DNA from: JABDKJ01 sp039028335
GTDB lineage: Bacteria; Bacteroidota; Bacteroidia; Flavobacteriales_D; JABDKJ01
Reading direction: 5' to 3'
Length of the DNA stretch: 30,423 bases
Assembly: GCA_039028335.1 (NCBI GenBank)
Contig: JBCCIF010000038.1
Coordinates: 1 to 30,423, forward strand
Positions 23,115-30,423 of this stretch are shown piece after piece. The position numbers were made by a program, and so were the translations under genes. The notes beneath the pieces are model-generated. The model was not told the origin of the DNA, searched no databases, and saw only the letters and a list, made by a program, of their open reading frames with translations. How positions within the stretch are numbered: the first letter of the stretch is position 1; every line of letters begins with the position of its first letter.

Positions 23115-23161
23115 AACCCTGAATTCATTTCCTCAAGGATGTGAACTTCAGGGTTTTTTTT
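23115..23161 (+). terminator. Rho-independent terminator of the tRNA-Glu-rpsT unit
   Basis: A 9-bp perfect stem AACCCTGAA (23115-23123) and TTCAGGGTT (23147-23155) is followed by a T-run to 23161. The loop is 23 bases and could partly pair (TTCA/TGAA) to lengthen the stem. Confidence 0.9.
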
Positions 23162-23186
23162 ATTCCTTTAAGAAAAATTGACAGTT

Positions 23187-23672
23187 ATGAGGTGGATAAT
23201 GGTTTTAGTATTCACTTTTAATTCCATTTTTTTATCAGCTCAAGATTCAACTATAGTGCTTCAACCTTCAAATGAAATAAAGTTGAATTCCTTTAATTGG
23301 TTGCTTGGGGCAATTGATATTTCTTATGCAAAAAATTTCAAGAATACAGATTGTTTTGAAGCGGTTCTGATTTATTCGTTTGATGATGATATTGCTTATT
23401 CTTATATGATCATGCCAAAATACAGCAAGAGCTTGCAAAACAGGATTGATTTCAATGGGGCTTATTTTAGCTTCAATTCAGCATTTTATGAGACATTTGA
23501 TGAAAATGAAAAGTACGGTGCGGGATTTGGCTTTGGAATTGGAGTTAAACTTGCAAGCAAGGCGAATTGGTTAGGGTTTTTTGAAACGGATCTGGGAAGA
23601 AATGTTTTAAGCCCAGAAGAGAATGGCGAGTTTTATGGTCGCGCGTCTTTTGGCTTTGGAAAGCGTTTTTAA
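23187..23672 (+). CDS. Small exported hypothetical protein, probably a beta-barrel or outer-membrane protein
   Basis: The ATG at 23187 gives 161 residues beginning MRWIMVLVFTFNSIFLSAQ, a clear signal peptide cleaved near the AQ-D. A TTG-started extension at 23178 is unlikely. The mature part alternates hydrophobic and polar residues with Gly and aromatic residues (YGAGFGFGIGVKLASKANW) and ends GRASFGFGKRF. A final strand with terminal aromatic and Phe fits an eight-strand outer-membrane barrel inserted by BAM. The function is unknown. It follows the rpsT terminator and precedes the RadC gene by 32 bases. Confidence 0.7.
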   Translation: MRWIMVLVFTFNSIFLSAQDSTIVLQPSNEIKLNSFNWLLGAIDISYAKNFKNTDCFEAVLIYSFDDDIAYSYMIMPKYSKSLQNRIDFNGAYFSFNSAFYETFDENEKYGAGFGFGIGVKLASKANWLGFFETDLGRNVLSPEENGEFYGRASFGFGKRF

Positions 23673-23704
23673 TCTTTTTTCTTTAATCTTTATTCTTGTA
23701 AGAA

Positions 23705-24403
23705 ATGCACAAAACCGAAAAAAATAGCATCAAACAATGGGCAGAAGATGACCGCCCTCGCGAGAAAATGCTTTTAAAGGGAAAAGAGGCCTTGTCTGAT
23801 GCAGAGTTGATCGCCATTCTTATCGGCTCGGGTAATCGAAAAGAAACTGCAGTGGATTTGTCTAAGCGCGTTTTGAAAGAATATGAGAATAACTTGAAAG
23901 ACTTGGGCCGTGCAAGTATTAAGGAACTGACACGTAAGTTCAGCGGTATTGGTGAAGCAAAGGCCATAAGTATTCTTGCCGCAATTGAATTGGGTCGAAG
24001 AAGGGGAGCTGAAGAAAGTGTCAAGCGGAAACAGGTTACTACAAGCAAGGATGTTTTTGAAGTGTTTAAAGCCAAAATAGGCGATTTGCCCTATGAAGAA
24101 TTCTGGATAGTGCATTTAAGCAGAGCGAATAAAGTCATTGGCTATGATATGATCAGTCGAGGAGGCGTAGCGGGGACTGTCGCAGATGCCAAACTCATCT
24201 TTAAGAAAGCACTCGAAAACGTATCCAGTTCAATTATCCTTTGTCACAATCACCCATCCGGAAACCTCCGGCCAAGTTCACAAGATATTGCCTTGACGAA
24301 AAAATTGATAGAAGCGGGTAAAGTTTTGGACATAGCCGTTTTGGACCACTTAATTATAACTGAATCGGGATATTTTAGTTTTGCAGACGAAGGGCAGATT
24401 TGA
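23705..24403 (+). CDS. radC: RadC-family JAB/MPN domain protein
   Basis: A 232-residue RadC homologue. An N-terminal helix-hairpin-helix region includes KFSGIGEAKAISILAAIELG (residues 78-97), and the C-terminal MPN+ metalloprotease-like domain has the JAMM pattern HNHPSGNLRPSSQD (H181, H183, D194). The name comes from an E. coli allele once thought to act in DNA repair; a direct repair role has not been confirmed. Metal-dependent hydrolase activity is likely from the intact motif. It is convergent with the M42 peptidase, 13 bases apart, with no clear terminator between them. Confidence 0.95.
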   Translation: MHKTEKNSIKQWAEDDRPREKMLLKGKEALSDAELIAILIGSGNRKETAVDLSKRVLKEYENNLKDLGRASIKELTRKFSGIGEAKAISILAAIELGRRRGAEESVKRKQVTTSKDVFEVFKAKIGDLPYEEFWIVHLSRANKVIGYDMISRGGVAGTVADAKLIFKKALENVSSSIILCHNHPSGNLRPSSQDIALTKKLIEAGKVLDIAVLDHLIITESGYFSFADEGQI

Positions 24404-24416
24404 GCTACAGAACAGC

Positions 24417-25505
24417 CTATTTCAAATACCTAAAATCCTGCCCATTCTTGATGCTCTTCACAGCTTGATACATCAATTGAATAACATTTTCTACATCATC
24501 TTTGTGCGCCATTTCAACAGTAGTATGCATATATTTTAAGGGTAGTGAGATAAGACAGGAAGCAACTCCTTTATTTGAATAGGCAAAAGCATCTGTATCT
24601 GTTCCTGTAGAACGCGATGCAGCTAAGCGCTGAAATGGGATTTTATTCTTTTCCGCTGCATTAATCACCAGATCTAAAAGATTGTTTTGCACGGCCGGTC
24701 CATAGGTCAAAACAGGTCCACTTCCGCCTTTAATATCTCCTTCTTTGATTTTGTTGATCATTGGAGTATTGGTGTCATGACAAACGTCTGTTACAATGGC
24801 AACATCCGGACTGATGGTCTCTGCTATCATTTGAGCACCTCTCAATCCAATTTCTTCTTGCACGGCATTAACGACATAGAGGCTGAAAGGAAGCTTTACT
24901 TTGTTCTGTTTCAAAAGGCGTGCGACTTCCGCAATCATGAATCCACCTGCTCTATTATCTAAAGCCCTTCCGGTATGGTATTTCTTATTCAGGAAGACAT
25001 ATTCATCCTCGAAGGTTACCACACAACCAACGTGCACACCTAATTTTTCGACCTCTTCCTTGCTATTGCAACCTGTGTCCAAAAATATATTGTCCAATTT
25101 AGGAGCTTTTTCATCTCCGGCCCTTCTTGTATGAATGGCTGGCCAGCCGAAAACAGCTGGAACAAGTCCTTTTTTCGTGTGAATCACTACACGTTTTGCT
25201 GGAGCAATTTGATGGTCAGATCCACCGTTCCGCTTCACGTAGATGAATCCATCTTTGGTTATATAATGCACAAACCAAGAAATCTCATCTGCGTGTGCCT
25301 CGATCACTACTTTATACTTTTTTCCAGGATTGATAATACCAGCTACAGAACCGTATGTATCAACAATATGATCGTCCACATAAGGTTTGATATAGTCCAA
25401 CCACATTTTCTGTCCAGGCGATTCAAAGCCAGTTGGCGAAAAGTTATTGAGGTAGTTCTCTAGAAAGGTGAGTGATTTGCGCGTTAAGATGGATTTCTTA
25501 GCCAT
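24417..25505 (-). CDS. M42 family metallopeptidase (glutamyl aminopeptidase-like)
   Basis: A 362-residue cytosolic aminopeptidase of the M42 family, which forms large tetrahedral complexes and trims short peptides. Zinc and cobalt ligands are visible: H71 and D73 in EAHADEI, the bridging D183 in ALDNRAGG, the base E217 and ligand E218 in QEEIGLRGA, D240 in VTDVCHD and H327 in YMHTTVE. No signal peptide is present. Family members are sometimes labelled endoglucanase M, which is incorrect for this fold. A -7-like TATACTTG lies at 25523-25530 on the minus strand, about 17 bases before the ATG, without a clear -33 TTG. Confidence 0.94.
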   Translation of the reverse strand: MAKKSILTRKSLTFLENYLNNFSPTGFESPGQKMWLDYIKPYVDDHIVDTYGSVAGIINPGKKYKVVIEAHADEISWFVHYITKDGFIYVKRNGGSDHQIAPAKRVVIHTKKGLVPAVFGWPAIHTRRAGDEKAPKLDNIFLDTGCNSKEEVEKLGVHVGCVVTFEDEYVFLNKKYHTGRALDNRAGGFMIAEVARLLKQNKVKLPFSLYVVNAVQEEIGLRGAQMIAETISPDVAIVTDVCHDTNTPMINKIKEGDIKGGSGPVLTYGPAVQNNLLDLVINAAEKNKIPFQRLAASRSTGTDTDAFAYSNKGVASCLISLPLKYMHTTVEMAHKDDVENVIQLMYQAVKSIKNGQDFRYLK

Positions 25506-25666
25506 ATAAAATTCTTTGATGCAAGTATAATGAAGCTAGATCTATCGATCTTCTTTTTCATTCTTCTTTTATCAAAACTCAATTATTAGAACTCAATTTT
25601 CAGAATGAAACCCAATATTGCTCTTTCTCGGCACTTTTTTTGATAATTTCAAAGCAATTTTAGGAT

Positions 25667-27814
25667 ATGAGAGGACTGATATTATTGATTTTTATGGCCA
25701 GCGTGCTTTCAGGTTTGGGACAAAAACAGCTGACTTTACAACAGGCAGTAGCTGAACAGAATACGACTTTTGGTCCTGAGCGAATAAAGGACCTGCAATG
25801 GGTTGAAGGCAGTGATGTGTATTCCTACACAAAATTTTTAGCTGGTCAAGATTGGCTAATGATGGTGAATGCAGAAACAGGAGAAGAAACAGAAGTTGTC
25901 GCTTTGAGCCATTTAAATAGTTACATCAGTCAAACGCCCTATACGAATTTACGCGGGTTTCCCCAGATAAATTGGGTGAATCCCTATACCTTTTACTTCT
26001 TTCACCTCAGAGGATATTGGGAGTACAATATTCAAAAAAGAGAGTTGAGTCGAGTCGCTCAGCATGCGGACAACGGAACGAATACAGATTTTCATAAAGC
26101 GAGCAAGCACATAGCCTATACGATCGGCAATAATCTGTTTGTTTCTACTCCTCAGAATGATGCTTTACAAGTAACCAGCTTTGGAGAAGATACGGTCAGT
26201 GGGCAGGCAATTCATCGCTATGAATTCGGAATATCCAAAGGTACTTTTTGGTCTCCTGATGGAAGCCATTTGGCCTTTTATCAAAAAGATGAGACAGAAG
26301 TATTGGATTATTCTCGCAAAGCATATGAGATTGCGCCTGCACCTGATGTAGAATTCAAATACCCAATGGCCGGAGGTGCCAGTGAAAAGGCAAGAGTAGG
26401 GATCTATTCATTGGAAAAGGGAGAAGTTATTTATTTGGAAAATAAGTATGAAGAAGAAGATCACTATTGGACCAATCTCTGCTGGTTTCCCAATGGTAAA
26501 GAAGTTGCCGTTGCCGAGTTGAATAGGGATCAGAATCAAATGGACTTGAATGTCTATAATATCGAAAGCGGCAAGTATGTCCGAACGATTATTCAAGAGG
26601 GCAGCATGGCCTACATAGAGCCAGAAAACCCACCCTTCTTTATACAAGGTAGAAAGGATGAAATGCTCTGGTTCAGTGAGTCGGACGGTTATATGCATCT
26701 CTATCATTTTCAGACAAGCGGAGAATTGATTGATCAATTAACTTTTGGCGCATTTGAAATACTCGAGATCTTAAACTATGAAAGTGAAAGCGGTGACCTG
26801 ATTTTATCGGGTACAAATCGATCGGTTGATCGCGTGATTTATAAAATTAATATTGACGAAAAGAAGATTGAGAATCTTACTCCATGGAATGGAACCAATA
26901 TTGCCAAAGTAGCAACAACAGGCAATTTTTATATCAATCGGTATTCGAACATCACTACACCGGCAATCTATAAGCTCTTTGATAAAAATGGAAAAGAAAT
27001 TCGAACCTTACTAGAAAGCAAGAACCCTTTAGAAGGTTATCAAGTAGGAACCACAGAGATTTTTCAGATTGACGGTGAGAATGATTTTAAATATTGGTGC
27101 AGAATGATTAAGCCTTCTGATTTTGATGAAAGCAAAAAGTATCCTGTACTAATTTACGTTTATGGCGGCCCACATGCTCAATTGGTTAGAGATACATGGA
27201 ATGGCAATTCTTCCTTGTGGATGCAATATATGGCGGAACAAGGGTATTTGATTTTTACCCTAGATAATCGAGGATCTGCTCATAATGGTTTGGCTTTTGA
27301 GCAAATGATTTTTGGAGGGCTGGGTTTGTTTGAACATCAAGACCAAATGATAGGCGTTGATTATTTGAAGTCATTGTCTTATGTCGATAGCACAAAAATG
27401 GCGGTACACGGTTGGAGCTTTGGAGGGCATATGACTGTTCAAATGCTTTTGCGCAATCCGAATACATTCAAGGTTGGAGTAGCGGGAGGTCCCGTTATCG
27501 ATTGGTCTTTATATGAAGTCATGTACACAGAACGCTATATGGACACGCCTGAGAAAAATCCGCGAGGATACGAAGGGACACGTCTACAGAATATGGCTAA
27601 CTTTTTGAATGATGATCTTTTGCTTATCCATGGGACATCAGATGACATTGTTGTTATGCAGCACAGTATGTTGTTTTTGAATGCCTGCATAAACCAAGGC
27701 AAACAGGTCGATTTTTTCCCGTATCCGGGACATGCTCATAATGTTCGCGGACAGGATCGTGTGCATCTCATGAAAAAGGTTTTGAATTATATAGAGGATA
27801 AGATTCATCAATAA
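25667..27814 (+). CDS. S9 family peptidase, dipeptidyl-peptidase IV-like
   Basis: A 715-residue exported serine peptidase of the prolyl oligopeptidase clan. It has a signal peptide (MRGLILLIFMASVLSGLG) and an N-terminal beta-propeller region (about residues 40-470) with FGISKGTFWSPDGSHLAFYQ, typical of DPP-IV. The C-terminal alpha/beta hydrolase has the catalytic triad S584 (GWSFGGH), D659 (HGTSDD) and H689 (PGHAHN). It removes dipeptides from peptide N-termini, probably preferring Pro or Ala at position 2. It is the first gene of an operon with a DinB-like gene (overlap of one base, TAATG) and comEC. The gap before it is 161 bases and has no full consensus promoter. Confidence 0.94.
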   Translation: MRGLILLIFMASVLSGLGQKQLTLQQAVAEQNTTFGPERIKDLQWVEGSDVYSYTKFLAGQDWLMMVNAETGEETEVVALSHLNSYISQTPYTNLRGFPQINWVNPYTFYFFHLRGYWEYNIQKRELSRVAQHADNGTNTDFHKASKHIAYTIGNNLFVSTPQNDALQVTSFGEDTVSGQAIHRYEFGISKGTFWSPDGSHLAFYQKDETEVLDYSRKAYEIAPAPDVEFKYPMAGGASEKARVGIYSLEKGEVIYLENKYEEEDHYWTNLCWFPNGKEVAVAELNRDQNQMDLNVYNIESGKYVRTIIQEGSMAYIEPENPPFFIQGRKDEMLWFSESDGYMHLYHFQTSGELIDQLTFGAFEILEILNYESESGDLILSGTNRSVDRVIYKINIDEKKIENLTPWNGTNIAKVATTGNFYINRYSNITTPAIYKLFDKNGKEIRTLLESKNPLEGYQVGTTEIFQIDGENDFKYWCRMIKPSDFDESKKYPVLIYVYGGPHAQLVRDTWNGNSSLWMQYMAEQGYLIFTLDNRGSAHNGLAFEQMIFGGLGLFEHQDQMIGVDYLKSLSYVDSTKMAVHGWSFGGHMTVQMLLRNPNTFKVGVAGGPVIDWSLYEVMYTERYMDTPEKNPRGYEGTRLQNMANFLNDDLLLIHGTSDDIVVMQHSMLFLNACINQGKQVDFFPYPGHAHNVRGQDRVHLMKKVLNYIEDKIHQ

Positions 27815-28323
27815 TGTCAACCACTAAATCCTTACTTATAGCCGATGTCGAAAGACGTCTATGTGAGGAAAGTATTCCGCGTATAGAAAAATGCCTCAAC
27901 ACGCTCAATGAAAACGACCTTTGGTGGCGCCCAAATGATTCGGGCAATAGTATTGCGAATTTAATTTTACATCTCAATGGCAATGTCCGGCAATGGATTT
28001 TTTCAGGACTTTTGGGAGCGAAAGATATGCGTACAAGATCATTAGAATTTTCATCTCGAAATAACCATGCAAAGACTGAGCTAAATGATATTTTGACTAA
28101 CTTGTCTGTTGATTTAAAGAAAAAACTACCGCTTCTTCATGACATTGATCTAAGTCAAGAAAAAACGATTCAAGGCTTTGAAGAAAATGGCGTCTCTATT
28201 TTAATGCATGTGGTCGAGCATTTTTCTTACCATACAGGTCAAATTGCTCTGCTTACAAAAGCGATGAAAAACAAGGATCTCGGTTTTTACGGGAACAGTC
28301 ATTTAAATGACTTAAATCCATAG
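27814..28323 (+). CDS. DinB-family protein (DUF1572-like)
   Basis: A 169-residue cytosolic four-helix-bundle protein of the DinB/YfiT superfamily. Likely metal-binding histidines are in NLILHLNGNVRQWI (about residues 49-62) and HVVEHFSYHTGQIALLTKA towards the C-terminus, the three-His arrangement of the family. Members include thiol-dependent transferases, such as mycothiol- and bacillithiol-dependent S-transferases, but the substrate here is unknown. It overlaps the DPP-IV-like stop by one base (TAATG) and is followed after 8 bases by comEC. Confidence 0.85.
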   Translation: MSTTKSLLIADVERRLCEESIPRIEKCLNTLNENDLWWRPNDSGNSIANLILHLNGNVRQWIFSGLLGAKDMRTRSLEFSSRNNHAKTELNDILTNLSVDLKKKLPLLHDIDLSQEKTIQGFEENGVSILMHVVEHFSYHTGQIALLTKAMKNKDLGFYGNSHLNDLNP

Positions 28324-28331
28324 ATCTGCAA

Positions 28332-30423
28332 ATGAAATACGATAAAAGACTATTCTGGAATACCCTTCCTGCGCTTGTTGTTGCCATTAATCGCGGGGAT
28401 ACTTTGCTATATTTTTTGTAGCAAGAATCTTTTGTATTACGGCCTTTTTTTTCTTGTGGGATTCTTTTTGTTAGTATTCATGGCTTTAGCAAAAAAGCCT
28501 ATTTTAAAATTTCGTTTCGGCTATTTAAATGGTTGCGCATTTACATTGCTGCTTTTTTCAATTGGAGCATTCTTTTGCTTTTTAAATACGCATTCAGAGC
28601 AAGCCAATTATTTCGAAAAGTTTGAAGCCGATTATCTCATCGCAACTATAGATGAGCCTTTAATAGAAAAGAAGAATTCTTTCAAATCAGTATTGAAAAT
28701 TGAAGGTGTGTTAGATGGAAATGGTTTTCAGAAAGCATGCGGCCGTATTCTGGTCTATTTTGGAAAGGAAAGTGCAAATCAGCAATTGGTGCCGGGAGAT
28801 GAATTGATCATTGCAAATAACTTACAGTCCATCCAGGAGCCAAGAAATCCAGGGCAATTCAATTACAAACAATACCTTTCTTTTCATCAGATTCATCATC
28901 AAGTCTATTTATCGGCTGATACTTGGAGTGGTACTCGGGAGAATCGGTTTCATTGGCAAAGTAGTTTTGATGCGCTTCGAAACTCCATGTTAGAGATTCT
29001 GGAAGAACAAGAATTCGATAATGATGAGTTTGCAGTGGCTGCGGCATTGCTCTTGGGGAAAAAAGATGAGCTTGATCCCGAACTCGTGCAAAGTTTTGCC
29101 AGCGCAGGGGCTATGCATGTCTTGGCGGTTTCAGGCTTACATGTTGGTATTTTATTTATGGTATTGAATGTTCTTTTGAAGTTTATGAACGTTCGTTTAG
29201 TTACTCGAATACTGAAGGCCACGATTTTGTTGTTTGTAGTATGGTTGTATGCAGCTTTGACAGGAATGTCGCCATCTGTTGTTCGTGCTTCAACAATGTT
29301 TTCGGCCATTATACTTGGAGGAATTTTAGGATACAAGTCTTCCATTTTCAATACCATTGGCTCATCTGCCTTCCTTTTATTGCTGATCTATCCGTATTAC
29401 TTGATGGAAGTTGGTTTTCAGTTGTCCTATTTGGCCGTTCTTTCAATTGTTTATATTCAACCAAGACTATTTCGATTATGGGAAGCGCCAAATAAGGTCT
29501 TGAATTTTGTTTGGGGCATTACGAGTGTTTCAATAGCCGCCCAGATAGGAACTTTTCCCCTTGGTTTGCTCTATTTTCATCAATTTCCTACTCTCTTCAT
29601 CTTTTCAAATCTAGTCGTTATACCTGGCGCATATTTAATTTTAGCAGTAGGAATTATTCTATTCTTGCTTTGTGGTATCAATTATCTATTGAAGGGTTGG
29701 ATAGATAACATTATTGATTTTATTGCTGTTATTCTCAAGTGGATGGTCAATGCTTTAAACCTTTCAGTCGAATTTGTGGAACAAATACCTTATTCACTCA
29801 TAACCGGAATTGACATTGGTATTGGTGAGAGTTGGTTACTCTATACCTTAATCGTGTTCGCACTCCTTTACTTGGCTTACAAACGTTTTTACTGGATAAT
29901 CGCTGTGCTATTAATTTCTAACGCTTTTTGTTTGGAACAGGTAAGGGAAAAAAGACATCTTCATCAAAGTGCTTTTTTGACGGTCTATGACATCAAAAGT
30001 ACCAGCGCAGTAAACTTTGTCAAGCGAGATGAGAACATATTGCTTACAGATAGTGCATTGATGCAAGATGAGCAAAGACAATTATTTCACATCAAGAATA
30101 ACTGGAATAAGAAAGATGCGAAAAGTCCATTTTACATGAATTATCAATTGCCAGATAGCAATCACCACCGGATTATTTGTAATGGGTTTTATCAATTCAA
30201 AGGAGATCTAATCGTGCATTTCCATGAAAATCATTTACCTCAAGAATTTAATAAGCAACTTCAAACAGATGTGCTTATAGTGTCAGATAACATCTGGATG
30301 GAATGGGAAGAGGTAAATAAGGATTATCATCCTAAAATTGTAGTCATTGATAGCTCAATTAAAAACTACATCGCAAAAAAATGGAGGCAAGAATTAAAGA
30401 AATTGGGCATAGCATTCTGGGAC
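28332..30423 (+). CDS. comEC: ComEC/Rec2-family DNA-uptake channel, early frameshift, cut by the window end
   Basis: An inner-membrane channel for single-stranded DNA during natural transformation. The open frame runs from 28336 to the window end (about 696 codons) without a stop. It has an N-terminal DUF4131-like part with a membrane start PFLRLLLPLIAGI. The competence domain includes AAALLLGKKDELDP, MHVLAVSGLHVGI and TGMSPSVVRASTM, with many membrane helices. A soluble tail of about 160 residues is typical of Bacteroidota and lacks the metal ligands of a beta-lactamase domain. The ATG at 28332 is in a different frame: MKYDK is followed by an A4 run (28344-28347), and removing one A joins it to DYSGIPFLRLLLP, the usual start. 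Without that the gene has no plausible ATG before 28480. The end lies beyond the window. Confidence 0.9.

Noticed and set aside
23178..23186. TTG start extending the small exported protein
   Set aside because: The ATG at 23187 already gives a complete signal peptide, and the three added residues are not needed.

Overview
The window reads as a chromosomal segment of a Bacteroidota bacterium, probably of the Flavobacteriales type. The evidence is the fused str-S10-spc ribosomal operon without tuf, Bacteroidota-type promoters (TTG-N19-TACATTTG), few Shine-Dalgarno sequences, a DUF4290 gene directly before murA, the short archaeal/eukaryotic-type ProRS, and tRNA-Glu directly before rpsT. It is AT-rich and densely coding. 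I found no insertion sequence, phage gene, CRISPR array or rRNA.

Layout. Bases 1-9860 (minus strand) carry one long ribosomal operon, in transcription order rpsL, rpsG, fusA, rpsJ, rplC, rplD, rplW, rplB, rpsS, rplV, rpsC, rplP, rpmC, rpsQ, rplN, rplX, rplE, rpsN and the start of rpsH. A consensus promoter lies at 9915-9944. Divergent from it are a PcrA/UvrD helicase, a DUF4290 protein and MurA (10145-14458), followed by a small gene that appears broken by two frameshifts (14458-14725). Then come a secreted TlpA-like thioredoxin, a strong terminator, and the Nif3-like/zinc-ribbon pair (14861-17377). Convergent to these is a minus-strand pair at 17382-20297: a low-complexity lipoprotein followed by an outer-membrane beta-barrel protein. 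Next on the plus strand are proS with an unknown conserved gene, a tRNA-Glu-rpsT unit with promoter and terminator, a small exported protein and a RadC-family protein (20411-24403). An M42 aminopeptidase lies on the minus strand (24417-25505). A plus-strand operon of a DPP-IV-like peptidase, a DinB-family protein and ComEC runs off the window end.

Together this is mostly core cell machinery: translation, DNA repair, peptidoglycan synthesis, periplasmic redox and peptide turnover, and competence. I did not find a clearly new multi-gene system. The points most worth a second look are: the templated frame disruption in rpsH at the left edge; MurA with Asp in place of the catalytic Cys (predicted intrinsic fosfomycin insensitivity); a decayed or mis-sequenced 89-residue Cys/His-rich gene coupled to murA; a one-base lesion after the comEC start codon; and the Trp/Gly- then Ser/Arg-rich repeat lipoprotein paired with an outer-membrane protein. 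Several lesions sit in A-runs, so sequencing or assembly error must be excluded before any is read as biology.
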